Below are positions 1 through 11,200 of a stretch of 64,000 bases of DNA, one piece after another. The translations under genes and the position numbers were made by a program. The DNA comes from Sceloporus undulatus (taxonomy: Eukaryota > Chordata > Lepidosauria > Squamata > Phrynosomatidae), in the NCBI RefSeq assembly GCF_019175285.1, contig NC_056527.1, positions 122,479,520-122,543,519 of the forward strand, read 5' to 3'. The notes under the pieces were generated by a model. The model made no database searches. It was not told the origin of the DNA and worked only from the letters and a program-made list of their open reading frames with translations. The number at the start of each line of letters is the position of its first letter. The stretch's first letter is position 1.

Positions 1-345
1 TACAATATATATACATACAAACAAAACACTAGACTGCAATCCTAAGAAATGCATTAGTCCAGTACAATGCTAAAAAGTAAATAACATAAAGCAGCTGCAA
101 ACCGCAAAACACAGAATAAAACAGATAACAGTTAAATACATAAATATATAAAGAGCCACTATTTCTTAAAACAGTGAAGCGTCCTCCATTTTGAGCAGAA
201 GGACTAAAGCACTGAAGGCTACATGCAGAACTGGTGGCCAGCGCGCATGCGCGCTGATGGAACGGCTGGGAGGGGGGAGAGGTGGTGATGGTGGTACTGT
301 AGTGTTGTTGGTGTTGCTGCGCATGCGCGGCGACGCGAGAGGGGG

Positions 346-426
346 CTCGCCTCCGTTTCGGCGCACTGCGCAGGCGCAGCGTCCTCGAGGCGTTGCGCCT
401 GCGCAGTGCGCCGAAACGGAGGCGAG
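346..426. repeat. 81-bp near-perfect palindrome in the promoter
   Basis: Two 36-base arms (346-381 and 391-426) are reverse complements with a single mismatch (379/393), separated by a 9-base spacer that contains the palindrome CCTCGAGG. Each arm contains one NRF1-type motif and a TTTCGGCGC block, so the two sites sit in mirror orientation. The arms are about as CpG-rich as the surrounding island. Confidence 0.9.
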
Positions 427-483
427 GAGACCTTCAGCTTGACAAGGAGGGACGGACGCAGGCAGAGAGGCGCTCTTCCTGAG
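427..483 (+). other. VDAC3: Candidate noncoding first exon of VDAC3 (3' part)
   Basis: A consensus-like splice donor (CTGAG then GTAAAG) follows base 483 inside the CpG island. The VDAC3 exon with the start codon opens only 5 bases before the ATG, right after a splice acceptor, so an upstream untranslated exon is needed. The 5' limit is unknown; 427 is simply the end of the palindrome. Inference only. Confidence 0.45.
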
Positions 484-779
484 GTAAAGCCAGGCGGCCC
501 TTGAGGGAAATAAACGGCTCCCGCCTCCGAGGCGCCGAAGCACAGCCTCCCCTGGCTCCCCTCAGCCTCCTCGCCCTGAGGCCGCGGGAGGCTCCCAGGA
601 GACTGAAGGGCCTGGGCCCCGCTTTCTAAGGCTATGCAGCAGAGATAGTCCGTTTGGGTGGCTCCTCCCCTTGTCCTGCCTGGCAGGGCTGTTGTGAAGG
701 AGGTTTCTCTCTTTCATTGAGTCTCAAAGGGGCTGCAAGGTCTCTTTACTTATCCTTATTGTTATTATTGCACCTAAAT

Positions 780-1016
780 GCATCTGAGGAAGGGAAGCTC
801 ATGCTGCCAAGGTCTTTCTTTCAGGGACTTTAAAAGGTGCCGCAAGGTCTCTCTGCAGACTGTGGATGTAGAGACTAACAGGGCTATGTCTTTGAGTAGT
901 CATAATAATAATAATAAAAGGCATCTGAGGAAGTAGACTGAAGTCTAGGGAAGCTCCTGCTGCTGCTGCTGGATTCTTTCAGTTAGTCTCAATGGTGCAA
1001 CAAGATCTCTAAAACA
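780..1016. repeat. Fragments of a palindromic fold-back repeat (family P1)
   Basis: Two tandem partial copies carry the family hallmarks: GCATCTGAGGAAGTAGACTG, a CATGCTGCC block, TCTTTCTTTCAGTTAGTCTC, GGTGC..CAAGRTCTCT and AGACTAACAGGGCTATGTC. Fuller copies lie at 25923-26140, 45304-45476 and 57340-57503. The copies are diverged and broken. Confidence 0.7.
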
Positions 1017-1021
1017 TAACT

Positions 1022-1044
1022 ATATATCTATATATATATATATC

Positions 1045-1089
<45 letters not shown>

Positions 1090-1091
1090 CT
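1022..1091. repeat. (AT)n/(AC)n compound microsatellite
   Basis: Alternating TATATC and TATA runs lead into about 28 bases of pure AC dinucleotide and back into TATA. Confidence 0.95.
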
Positions 1092-1104
1092 ACATGTGCA
1101 CTTG

Positions 1105-1450
1105 TCCCTCCCTCTTGGCCAGGGAGAGGGGCACAGGACCCCCGTGGATGTGGAAAAACCGCAAATAACAGAAACACCACATTTTAACCTGAGAGGAGAC
1201 CTCTCTAGGCATCTCTGGGTCCTCCAGGGCAACTCTGTGGCCAACGTCCAACAGACACTGACCATAGAGTTTCACTGGAGGAGCTACAAAGGCCTAGCGG
1301 AGCGTTCTCTCTAGGAATCGCTACGTCTTTCAGTGCTTTCATTTTTAGTGAAAGTTGACCATAGAGTTGCTTTGGAGGAGGACCTAGATCTTCCCAGAGA
1401 GAACATATGAATCAAATCCGTGAATCATCAAAGCTGCAAATGGGGGGGTG
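1105..1450. mobile_element. Tigger-like (TcMar) MITE, copy 1
   Basis: This about 345-bp block aligns along its length with 32162-32520. Shared landmarks are GGGGCACAGGACCCCC, CAGGGCAACTCT, TTCTCTCTAGGAATC and CAAAGCTGCAAATG. The more complete copy ends in GGGCTGACTGTA, the reverse complement of a Tigger-type terminus that starts with CAGTCAGCCC at a TA. Non-coding and diverged. Family assignment rests on the terminal motif seen in the other copy. Confidence 0.6.
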
Positions 1451-1532
1451 GGATGAGTGTCTATATAAAGTATGTGTATACAGGCTTACAGTCTAAAAAG
1501 ACATGGCCAAAGGTTCAGTGTATGGATGTTTG

Positions 1533-1552
1533 TTTGTTTGTTTGTTTGTTTT
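1533..1552. repeat. (TTTG)n microsatellite
   Basis: About five TTTG units. Confidence 0.85.
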
Positions 1553-1649
1553 ACTCTGTGTGACTCTGGAGAGGAGGCTCCAGCAAAGGTTTGGAGAAGC
1601 CAGAGGTCTTCTCTGTGACTACTGTTTGTCCTTCTGTTTTCAAATTGCT

Positions 1650-1870
1650 ATTATTATTATTATTACATTTTATTTATAAAGCGCTGTACATAGAATGGAT
1701 AAAACCGATAAGAATAATAAAACCTGCCAGCGGCGTACAATCTAAAAAATAACAGATGCAAATAACAGTAGATAGTAATACAAGCTAGAATAAAATAAGC
1801 AAACAGCAAGTTAAAAACATCAAATAACAGTATCCCCATCATGAAAAAAGCTGATATGATAGCTATGGAC
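1650..1870. repeat. (ATT)n-anchored interspersed repeat
   Basis: An (ATT)n run is followed by CATTTTATTTATAAAGCGCTGTACA and a body of about 180 bp. The same junction, an (ATT)n run next to a TTTATTTATA-GCGCTGTA block, recurs near 27585, 31008 and 35220. That implies a LINE-like or SINE-like end that carries its own microsatellite. No protein frame is seen. Confidence 0.6.
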
Positions 1871-2389
1871 ACACATCATCATTTAGTCCAGATGACAGTG
1901 AAGTTTCAGACATGAGCAAGTGGCCCATGAACCAAACACTGGAGCCAGGGCCCCATTGAATGCCATGGTGGCGTCTGAAAGGTCTTTCCCCCCGCCAATA
2001 ATAAAGATGCGAATGCTCTTGGGACAATCGTGTATTGTCCAAAGAATTAGAGGCAGAGGATGAGAGAATGAATGGCCAGGCTTAACTTGGATCTGCCCTT
2101 CTCAGTGGGTCTGCAAGCTGTGGAAATAGCTGAATGGCCACCAATGAGTGGCAATGCTGGGCTAGAAGTGGGGCGTCTGGACTCCGGCTGCGTTGGTGCC
2201 AGGAATTGGAAAGGCTGGCTGCATGCAGACGGAGCCCTTCCCTTCCGTCCCGAGCAAACAGGCCCCTTCAGACATTATTATTGACCTGTCTTTTTCTGGA
2301 GGGGAGTACAGTCAGCCCTCCTTATCCATCGATTCTTTACCCATGGATTCAAACACCCATGGCTTGAATATATTGTATATATCCAGCTA

Positions 2390-2705
2390 TAAGTCAGCCT
2401 CATGTATAAGTCCAGGGCAGGTTTGGGGGCCAAAACCCATGGATAAGTTGAAGGATGAAGCAAAGGAAAACAATGCCAAAGGACATACAAAATCCCAGCA
2501 GGTATAACTGTTTGTATTTAGACTCAAGGCTGGATGCATGAGAGAGTAGAGGGAGGTCAATGCTTCCAGGACAGATGATATATTCTTGCCTTTCATCAGA
2601 TGATGGGCCCTTTTTCTATTAGAATTAAAGTACAGTACTTCCCTTGACCCATGGATAAGCCAACTCTAGGTTTTGGGGCCAAGTTTTGGACTTATACGTG
2701 AATGT
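2390..2705. mobile_element. Nested MITE inside the Tigger-like element
   Basis: The block begins with TATAAGTCAGCCTCATGTAT and GGGCAGGTTTGGGGGCC and ends with the mirrored GGTTTTGGGGCCAAG and TTGGACTTATACGTG, so it has diverged terminal inverted repeats. Its middle (GAGGTCAATGCTTCCAGGAC and following) matches a second copy at 54325-54530 in a PLAT intron. Confidence 0.6.
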
Positions 2706-2706
2706 A

Positions 2707-2750
2707 CACACACACACACACTATATATATATATATGTATATGTATATGT
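2707..2750. repeat. (AC)n/(AT)n microsatellite
   Basis: A short AC run is followed by TATATA and TATATG repeats. Confidence 0.85.
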
Positions 2751-3056
2751 ATTCCAAATAGCAAAGCTTGATTTTGCCATTTTATATAAGGGACACCATT
2801 TTACTACACTGTTGTATTTAATAGGACTTGAGCACTGATTCTGGTATCCACAGGGAGTCCTAGAACGAAACCCCAGCGGATGGATGCCAAGGGCCTGCTG
2901 TAGCCGTAAGAGCAGATCCTGCTGTTCTTGGTGCAAAACTTCATTTCACTCTTAAAGTTCTGAACAAAGACTACTTCAGGTTGTTCCAGAATGTAGACAG
3001 AGCTACATGTATTATTACACTTGTGTTCAAAGAGAAAAAGGCTGTTCTGATGATAC

Positions 3057-3104
3057 TAGAATAAGGGTCTCTTTACATATATCTGTCAAGAGACCCTTAT
3101 TCTA
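3057..3104. repeat. Perfect 17-bp inverted repeat (hairpin)
   Basis: TAGAATAAGGGTCTCTT at 3057-3073 is exactly the reverse complement of 3088-3104, with a 14-base spacer. It lies in the first intron of VDAC3. It could be a tiny MITE or a structured element in RNA. No known family is recognised. Confidence 0.85.
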
Positions 3105-3758
3105 TGTGAATTATTTGGGGAACTGCTCTTGGAGATGGATTCCCTGGTGTCGGTGCTCATGGTAAAGTCATACATGAGCACATCGCCATCCGTAGGCACA
3201 CATTGCTGCCATAGGATGCCTTCACCCAGGTGGGATTTTTAAAATTCAGAATCATATGGCAGATTGAATCAATAGTTTAAATTTAATTTAATTTAATAGT
3301 TAAATTAAAAGGTGGTGTATTCCACTGACTGCGTGTGTTAACAAAAACTACCCACCTTGTGCTGTCAAGACAGGGCAGGATATAGATCTTAAATGCAGAT
3401 GCCGTGGGGTGATTTCCAAGAACATTATTAGCAAACAATGGCAGGCTGCAAGAATCCATGTTTAGAACCTGGCAATGCGCTGCTTTTGAAACTCCAAGGA
3501 AGCTCCTGTTTCAGACAGAAATAATTGGGATATGACTGTGTCTTTCTTCCACAAGTATATTATGAGCCTACATCTGAGAATCTATGCAATATCACTCAGG
3601 AGTAAGTATGTCCAGTTAAACTGATTTGAACTTCTAAGGTGATGGGGAAAGAATCAGGTTGAGTGGAGGAGTTTGGCTGACAGTCTGTTGAGAGTAGATC
3701 TGTTCAATCAACTGTTGGATAAGGCTACTCTAGTTACCATTAACACCAGGATTTAGAC

Positions 3759-3931
3759 CAGTAGTTCTCAACCTGTGGGTCGCAACCCTTTTGGGGGTGA
3801 GACAACCCTTTCACAGGGGTCATATTTCTGATGGTCTTAGGAACCAAGACACCACAAATTTATGGTTGGGGGTCACCACAACATGAGAAACTATTAAAGG
3901 GTTGTGCCATTAGGAAGGTAGTGAACCACTG
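3759..3931 (+). mobile_element. SPIN-like hAT non-autonomous transposon
   Basis: The element opens with CAGTAGTTCTCAACCTGTGG and closes with ATTAGGAAGGTAGTGAACCACTG, a hAT-type terminal inverted repeat. Internal blocks GGGTCGCAACCC, TTTCACAGGGGTC and TTATGGTTGGGGGTCACCAC match what I recall of the SPIN hAT family, known from several mammals, Anolis and frogs and attributed to horizontal transfer. A perfect 8-bp target duplication ATTTAGAC flanks it (3751-3758 and 3932-3939), the hAT signature. It is 173 bp and codes for no transposase. Confidence 0.85.
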
Positions 3932-4081
3932 ATTTAGACCTAAGGAAGGGTTGTATTGAGAAGTGGTGATTGACCCAGAATTGCTCAGGACCTTTGAGGT
4001 TGAGTGAGGACTTCAGCCTCGGTCTCTCCGGTCTTAAGTCATCAACACATTGGGGCATACATCATACTGGCACAGATATGT

Positions 4082-5242
4082 ATAATTCCCTTTCATTTAG
4101 ACCATGTTTTTATCATATTTCTAAGAATCCAAGCTGGGATCCATGGAACACATCTTTGAGAAAATTAAACATGTCTATTGAAGAGATATTAGTCGTTTCA
4201 GTCTATATTTTGAGCGGACAACTCTCTTTTGTTCAGTATGATATCCTGATACCTTCTCTATCTAATGATGCATGCATTTGCCCCCCATGTTTGACAGGTG
4301 TACATAAGAGCTAGAGGAGAGCCCTTCTGTAGGTTCACGTTGAGAAGTAAATGGTTTAGGAGCTAAATTGTGAAATAAGAAGTCTGCAACCATGTTCGGC
4401 TGTACTCCTAGAGCCCCAGGTATATATGTATTCTTATGGAAGTTCAGATGTTAAAGGTAAATTGTTAGAAGCTAAGTGTTCATTATCTAGCAGTTTTTCT
4501 GTATCCTGAATGAGAGATTTGCAAAGCTGCTTTTGCATTGACTTGTCTTCCAAGGTGCGACGTTGGAAGCTGCATGTGGCAAGAACAGATTTCTTGCAAG
4601 CAAAGTTCAGAAGAGTCCCTGCTAAGCTTTTGGGGGAGAACAGAGAAAGAAAGCTCAGTGGTGGCAAGATAGATTTCTTTCTCTAGAGTTTCAAAGAGCT
4701 TTTAAGAATTTCTCAGTAGAGCTAGTTTAGTTTCACCACTGAATTTGTTACTAAAGAAATTCTGTTTTAAAATTAAAAACACTTTCAGTGTGTAGAGTCA
4801 GGACTCTTGCAATAATGCTACTTCTCAAGAAAACAAACACACACAGGGCAACTGAGTTTGGCTTTGCTAAAGAAATACTTGTTTCCTGTAAATGGCCCAT
4901 GAGGAAAAAGCCAAAATAATTGGGATCAAAGCCTTTCTATGGTTAATGGGGGAATTTCCTGACACAAAGGATCCATTCTGCTCTTGCTGGAACCATACAC
5001 AAGTGAAAGAGGCCTTTGGGATAATGGATTTTGATTTACAAGCAGTATGTTGAAGTCCATTTTCACTGTTGGGAGTCTTTTGGGGGTCATTTTTGCCCCT
5101 CAAAAACACTTTGAAAATGTAGAGGAATATCACAGTTCTTCATGTGACATATTGTGGCTGCAAGTAAATTGCTCAAATGATGTACATCTCTGCAAGGCTT
5201 GCTTGAACTATTTCCAAATCTGTCCTGCTTTGCTTCTCGCAG
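4082..5242 (+). other. VDAC3 intron 1, 3' part: no feature seen
   Basis: This is unique-looking intronic sequence between the SPIN element and the first coding exon. The short open frames here show no family resemblance. Confidence 0.5.
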
Positions 5243-5247
5243 ACCCC

Positions 5248-8200
5248 ATGGCTGTCCCACCTCCTTACTGTGACCTGGGGAAGTCTGCCAGGGACATATT
5301 CAACAAAGGATATGGTAAGTAGCGTAAGGGCCAGAAGCCCAACTGCACAATCTTCCCTTTTAGTTTTGTGTTGACTGTCCAGAAAAAGCTGCATCAGAGG
5401 CAGAAAAAGCAATGTTATTTCAAGAGCTCAGGGTTTTTTTAGGAAAGCTTCATAATTACAGCCAATCCAGTTTCCTTATTTTTATGAGCCTTCACTGTGA
5501 TAAAGATTTATAAATCAGCATCCTCAATTCTTAGCTGTTTTAAACATGGCTTTTGGATAGGTTGAAATAAACTTGTGGCAGGTGTGCTTATCAACAGCTG
5601 CTCTCCGATAACCTTGGATTGGCTCCCACTCCCACTGACTGGGGCCAGTCAGTTTTCCTGCTGCTTCTTACAGCTTTTATGTCCTTATTCATTTTACTGG
5701 TTTTTCTTCCATAGAGCATCAGTCACATTGACCTGAAAGACATGGGCCAAAAAAAGTGGCTTCCGGCCATGTTGGAGGCATGCTTTTTGTACGACAGCAA
5801 AATGAGCTAAGACTAACTTTAAAAATTAAAGAACAAAACAGAGACTAGCTTGAAATGTTGTGTTGTTTCTCAGGTTTTATCAAGAGCTGTCCACAAACAG
5901 ACATCCCCCATTAGTGAATGTGATAAGTTCTAGGGATTGTTCCTGTGTTGTACTTTGCAGGATCCCAGGTGCTTCTGAAGTGCAGCCTGACACAGATAAA
6001 AACTCACGTCTTGTTTGTCTGTTCATCATTTGTGGCTGTGGGACCATTATTTTCCCTGCACTGTACTTTAATAGTTCTTCAGATGCCTCTGAATGTAAAC
6101 AGTGTGCCAGATGTGAGCACCCATTCATTCCCTGGATCAGATGAGGGACAGGGTTGTGGCAACCACAAATCCTGCCAAAAGCCAGCCCAAATCTGTGGCT
6201 CTCTGTTAAAAGGTTCCTTGAGCTATCCTTAAAGCTTCTCCAGCTTTCCTCTCTCTTTTCAAATTAGGCATACTATACATACAAGCCAACTATTCCAGTG
6301 TGAATAACAAACCTTTGTTCTGGCCATTTTAGGGTTTGGAATGGTCAAGTTAGAGTTGAAGACCAAGTCTTCCAGTGGAGTGGTAAGTAATGAGCGCTTT
6401 AAATAGTTGTAAGAGAATGCTTGGGTGAGATTGTAGTAACTCCATAGTGCTGAAGTAGTTGCTGTGAACACTTGACCTTTCATCATTTCTGCTTCCCTAA
6501 AAATTTTGAATGGAGAGCCCCAAAGGAGGCATCTGTTCATCCCTTTATGCAGCACTGACTGATATTTTTGAAGCTGTGCTCCTCTAGTGCTTGATATAGC
6601 ACTGAGCAGATATTATATTTGGCAACAAACGCTTTTAGCCAGTGACAAGAGAACTGTCCCCTTGTCTGCCACAGTCAAGGTAATTAGAGTGGAAGAGGCA
6701 AGATGTATTTGCAGATGTGTAGATGACCAGCATGATGCAGTGATTTGAGTGTTGGACTATAGATCCGAAGACCAAGGTTCAAATCCCCACTTAGCCATGG
6801 ATACCTCCTGGGTGACCTTCCGTAAGTCACACTCTCTCAGTCTCAGAGGAAGAGGAAGACAATTTCCTCTCTGAACAAAGCTTGCCAATAAAACCCTCAC
6901 CTTAGCTCAGGAATTACTTGAAGACACACAGCATCAATAACAAAATGTTAAGTACTTATGGCATAAATCTAACTATCAGTGGAAGCAGGAGAATGGTTCT
7001 TTGGATTGGTCAGTCCTTAGTGATGAATTAATGGAGCTAACTTCTAACGTGTCTTCTCCCTTTCCATGCAACTCCGTTTTTTGGGATGTTTATTCAGCTG
7101 GTAAGAATGCAGTATACCTTTCACTTTGTGTTTTTAGAGTCTGTTCGCTTCACATGGTCTCTTCCCATTCTTCATCCATTTTGTAGTTTAGAATTGGTTA
7201 CCAGGTGCTAAATGTCATGTTGCATATAATCCCACCACCCAACTGCATTTGCACTTGAAATGTCTGGAGGAAGAAGTACAAACAGGCACATGCCATTTTC
7301 ACTAGTACCAGCTTTCAAAGGTGAAATTTGTGATAGCATCAAGTGAGGCTCAGTTCTTAATTTATAAAGTGTGTGTGTGTGTGGGGGGGGGATTATGTTG
7401 TTGGACTGCAAGTCCCAGCAGCCCTAACCAGGCTTGCCACTGGAATGCTGGAAGTTGCAGTCCAACAACATCTGGGCAGCCATGTAATTTCCTGCGGATA
7501 GATATTTCCACAAAATGTTGTATTTGGCATTGTAGGGGAAGTGCAGCAAGGCTTTTTGCATGAATCCATACTACATGGTGAGGAATCTCTGGTTTGGAAT
7601 CCGGCTTCTTCAGAATATGTCTATATGAGAGTGTTAGCTTCTTTTTTAAAGATGTTAAAGATGCATCAAAATATCTACTCAGCATCTTTGAAAAGTTCAA
7701 GGTGCAAGCAGCCCTTGTAGAGGTTGCTTAAGGAGGGCAGTGACACTTTATTGCTCATTTTAACCCCTCATATCTCCCCTAGAATGTTATTTCTGGGAAT
7801 GTGCTGCCATTTCATTTATCCACACTTCAGAATATAGTTGCCCCCCACCCCCCCTTTGCTAGCCCTGCCAAGTGGAATTCCCCCTGAAGGTTTTCCCCTC
7901 TTTCTGCCAAGGCTGAAGTTCTTTAAGTTGTTTTAGCTTTTCCTTTTGATCTGTCAGATGTCATGAAGGTTTGGAGATAGAGTGTCCTCCCAGCTGTATG
8001 TGGTCAGATCAAATATCAGATCAGATTTGGGGACTGATTTGGACTAGCAAAGCTAAAAGGAGTTTGGCACTTGGGTATATGGGCTTCAAGTGCAATCCAG
8101 CGGCACATGGCAGTTGTAAGATGGATAGTAGCACATACCTCAACTCTCACTTTACTCTCAAAGGAGGAGCTCTAATTCCAGCTGTCCAGAAAAAAACCTT

Positions 8201-11200
8201 CCTTTCTTATAATCTGATTGTATCAAAATAAGATTTCTTTTCCTCTCTCTCTTCTCTATGCCTGGCAAAGGAGGAGAGAAAAACAATCTATTTTATGTCT
8301 CTTGGCACCAACTTAACCTTTCAAATATGAGCTTTAAACTTTGTTTGTTTTAAATATTACAGAATTATCAGGCATGCCATATCTTTTGGCTGGGAGAAAG
8401 CTTCTTTTCACCTTGAATCGGTTTTCAGAACAAGAACTTAATTCCTTCTTTCTGTTCCCTGTTCCTTCTGTTTGTTGTTCGATTGTAAGGGGTTGCCAAG
8501 CAATTGTGCGTGTTAAATTGTACAGTGTCTAAGGCAATATTACATCTAGAGGCTAATCACGGCACAAAAATAACTTGGAAAGGTGACCATACTCACAGCC
8601 TCGTAATATAGGTTACAAAGTCAGTCAGTCAACAGTCAGTTTATAAATAGATGCTTGTCTAATAGCCCTTGGCAAACATGACTTGCCTGTAGTGGCCATA
8701 AAAGCTGAGAGAGTCCGTTTCTCTTACACTTAACATACTAGGAGAGTAGATATTGTTGTAGGCTAGTAAGACCGACTTGCAGGAATATCAATAGCTGAGG
8801 TGTATTATGCTTTACTCCTTCACCAGCCTCTGTGCCCATGAGCCTTTAGGTGAACTAATTTCTCTGTTCATGTGTGAAGGAGGTAGTGAGCAACATTTAT
8901 GCAAAAGGATGTTTACATAGAGCCAGTCTTCCACTGAAGGAGGAAGTGAAGCTCTTGCACACTCATGGAGCAGAAGCCGCTGCGATCAATGAGGGTCTGT
9001 TCCCATGAAGATTGGGAAGCAGCTGGTTGATGATCTCAGCCCCTCTTGTGAGCAATCTCTGGTGCAAAATGGAGACACCAATCCCTAGTTTGGATAGTTA
9101 GCACTGTAAGATTACTTGACTAACTATTGCACAGTGATTGTAAGCCATGTTGTATATGGATGGAGCTATGCATGGTTTGCTTGAATTATATTAAAATTGT
9201 GAAAGGTGTTTTTTTGAAATCCAAATTATCCTGCCTTTACAGGAATTTACCACCAGTGGTTCCTCAAACACAGACACAGGCAAAGCTTCAGGCAGCCTAG
9301 AGACCAAATATAAATTCAAGGACTATGGCCTTACGTTTGCTCAGAAGTGGAACACTGACAACACTTTGGGGACAGAGATTACCATGGAGGATAAGGTAAG
9401 AAGGGTTGATTCATGACTCCAGCACACCGTGGAAATAGGAAGAATGCAAAAGGAGGCTCGTTTGCATTGGACAAGAATCAGTCAGTCATCTGAATTTAGT
9501 GGTTGGCAGTAAATCGTATGGGCCATGTTGTTTGGGCACTCACTTTCTTTCCTAGCGGTTAAGCTCAGTACTAGTATTAATTTATTTGAAATATTTATAA
9601 ATTGAAGTTCTATTTAAATATACAACATAAAATATACCAAGAAAAAAAGCAAAAAGAGCTAGGGGCAAAAAACAACAGCAGCCCTGTAACATCAGACAGC
9701 AAAAGCACAGTTTATCTGAAGAACATATTTGGAAGGTTTCTTAAGTCTTTTCTTAAGTCTCACAAATGAAATTTGATATTTTGTAGATTTGCTGGGGGGG
9801 GGATTGCCCATAGATGGGTTACTACTACTGGAAATGTCTTTTACTCACTTATCCCCCATCTAATACAATTGAAAGTAGGGAGTATGAGTATTCTGGATAA
9901 TTCTGAACTCCTATCAGATGTTGAAACTACTTTCTGACCCACTGAAAATAAGGCAACTGACTAAGACTGCATTTTTAAAATGTCATTTCAAGCTTAAACC
10001 AAGTATTTTCCAGGGGGCAGAATCAGTTGGATTACCGTATTTGAGCCCATGGTTATGACAGCCCTTGCATTTCATGCCATCTATGAAATTTCATTTCATA
10101 GCTGATCCTGGAGATAGGGACTATATATATATTGTCTATTGTTTTTCAAGATTGTAACGCTTGAAAACATATATATTAACTGGGATTCATTAGTATGTGT
10201 TATTTCTGCCATGATTCTCATAGAAAGAAAGATGGAGAACAAGAAGCATTGAGTAGAAATAGTTTCATTAGCACATATTTCTTGTATTTTGGGTTTTTTG
10301 AAAGATAACCTAAACAGTATTTTCTTTCTTCCACTTCAGTTGGCTGAAGGTCTGAAGTTGGGCTTTGAAACCATGTTTGTACCAAACACAGGGTAAGTAT
10401 TCATCCCTTCTAAGAGGCCTTTGTGTTTGGTTTGCCTTATATACATTTCCTATCAGAAATACTATCACATGTTACCAACTCTTCTAGAGCCACTAGATAT
10501 AGGAGTAAGGCTGACTTGAAACGAATGGCTTAAAATGATGATAGTTCATGATTTTATTCATATCATCAGGTTATCATTATTCCTACTCAGAGCATTTAGT
10601 AGAAAATAAGCAGTGTCAGAGGCCTATCTACTGCCGATTAGAATAAAGTAAAACCTCTTCCTTTTTCCCCACATCCCACCCTTTTCCAGGAAGAAGAGTG
10701 GAAAGTTGAAGACATCCTACAAACGAGAGTATATAAATCTAGGTTGTAATGTTGACATTGACCTCTCAGGACCAACCATCCATGGCTGGGCTGTATTGGG
10801 CTATGAAGGCTGGCTTGCTGGGTATCAGATGGCTTTTGACACAGCCAAGTCCAAGCTGTCACAGAATAATTTTGCACTGGGATACAAGGCAGCCGACTTC
10901 CAACTGCACACGAATGTGTAAGTACTGGTTTGAGCCCACACTGCATAGGCTAACTGGCCCCTTATTCTTGATGGGAGCTGACGTCAGGCTGAAGGATGGA
11001 TAATGTCTAACCCTATAAATTGCCCTCCAGCAGTGGTTTCCTTTCTCCTTCCTCACTGCTTAAGGCTATTTTTAACGATGCAGCTATGTTTTCTACTGGA
11101 AAACTATACTTTGCAAATTGGAGAAGGCTTAAACGTGAAGAAATGAGAGTGTTTCTAGAAGTTGCAAAGTGCAGTAACAGCTGAGTAGATGAGGCTCTTT

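Larger units (their letters stand above)
180..620 (+). promoter_or_regulatory. VDAC3: CpG-island promoter, presumed VDAC3 promoter
   Basis: This is the only CpG-dense stretch in the first 28 kb, and it lies upstream of the VDAC3 coding exons. It carries four NRF1-type motifs: GCGCATGCGC at 243-252, TGCGCATGCGCG at 318-329, TGCGCAGGCGCA at 367-378 and TGCGCCTGCGCA at 394-405. NRF1 is known to drive many nuclear genes for mitochondrial proteins, which suits a mitochondrial porin. No TATA box is evident. Assignment to VDAC3 is inference from position and motif content; a divergent minus-strand gene beyond the left edge could share it. Confidence 0.7.
2307..2902. mobile_element. Tigger-like (TcMar) MITE with an inner insertion
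   Basis: The left end is TACAGTCAGCCCTCCTTATC at 2307. The right end is a GATTCTGGTATCCACAGG block and CAGCGGATGG, closing at GGGCCTGCTGTA by 2902. TA dinucleotides flank both ends, as expected for a Tc1/mariner insertion. A different repeat occupies about 2390-2705. Related, uninterrupted copies lie at 32521-32797 and 38505-38950. Confidence 0.65.

Noticed and set aside
166-543. 125-codon minus-strand open frame in the CpG island
   Set aside because: Low-complexity composition and overlap with the palindrome; open because of GC content.
6383-9242. ATG mini-exon known in mammalian VDAC3 after residue 39
   Set aside because: The junction after Val39 is at the right place, but I found no AG-ATG-GT triplet exon in this intron.
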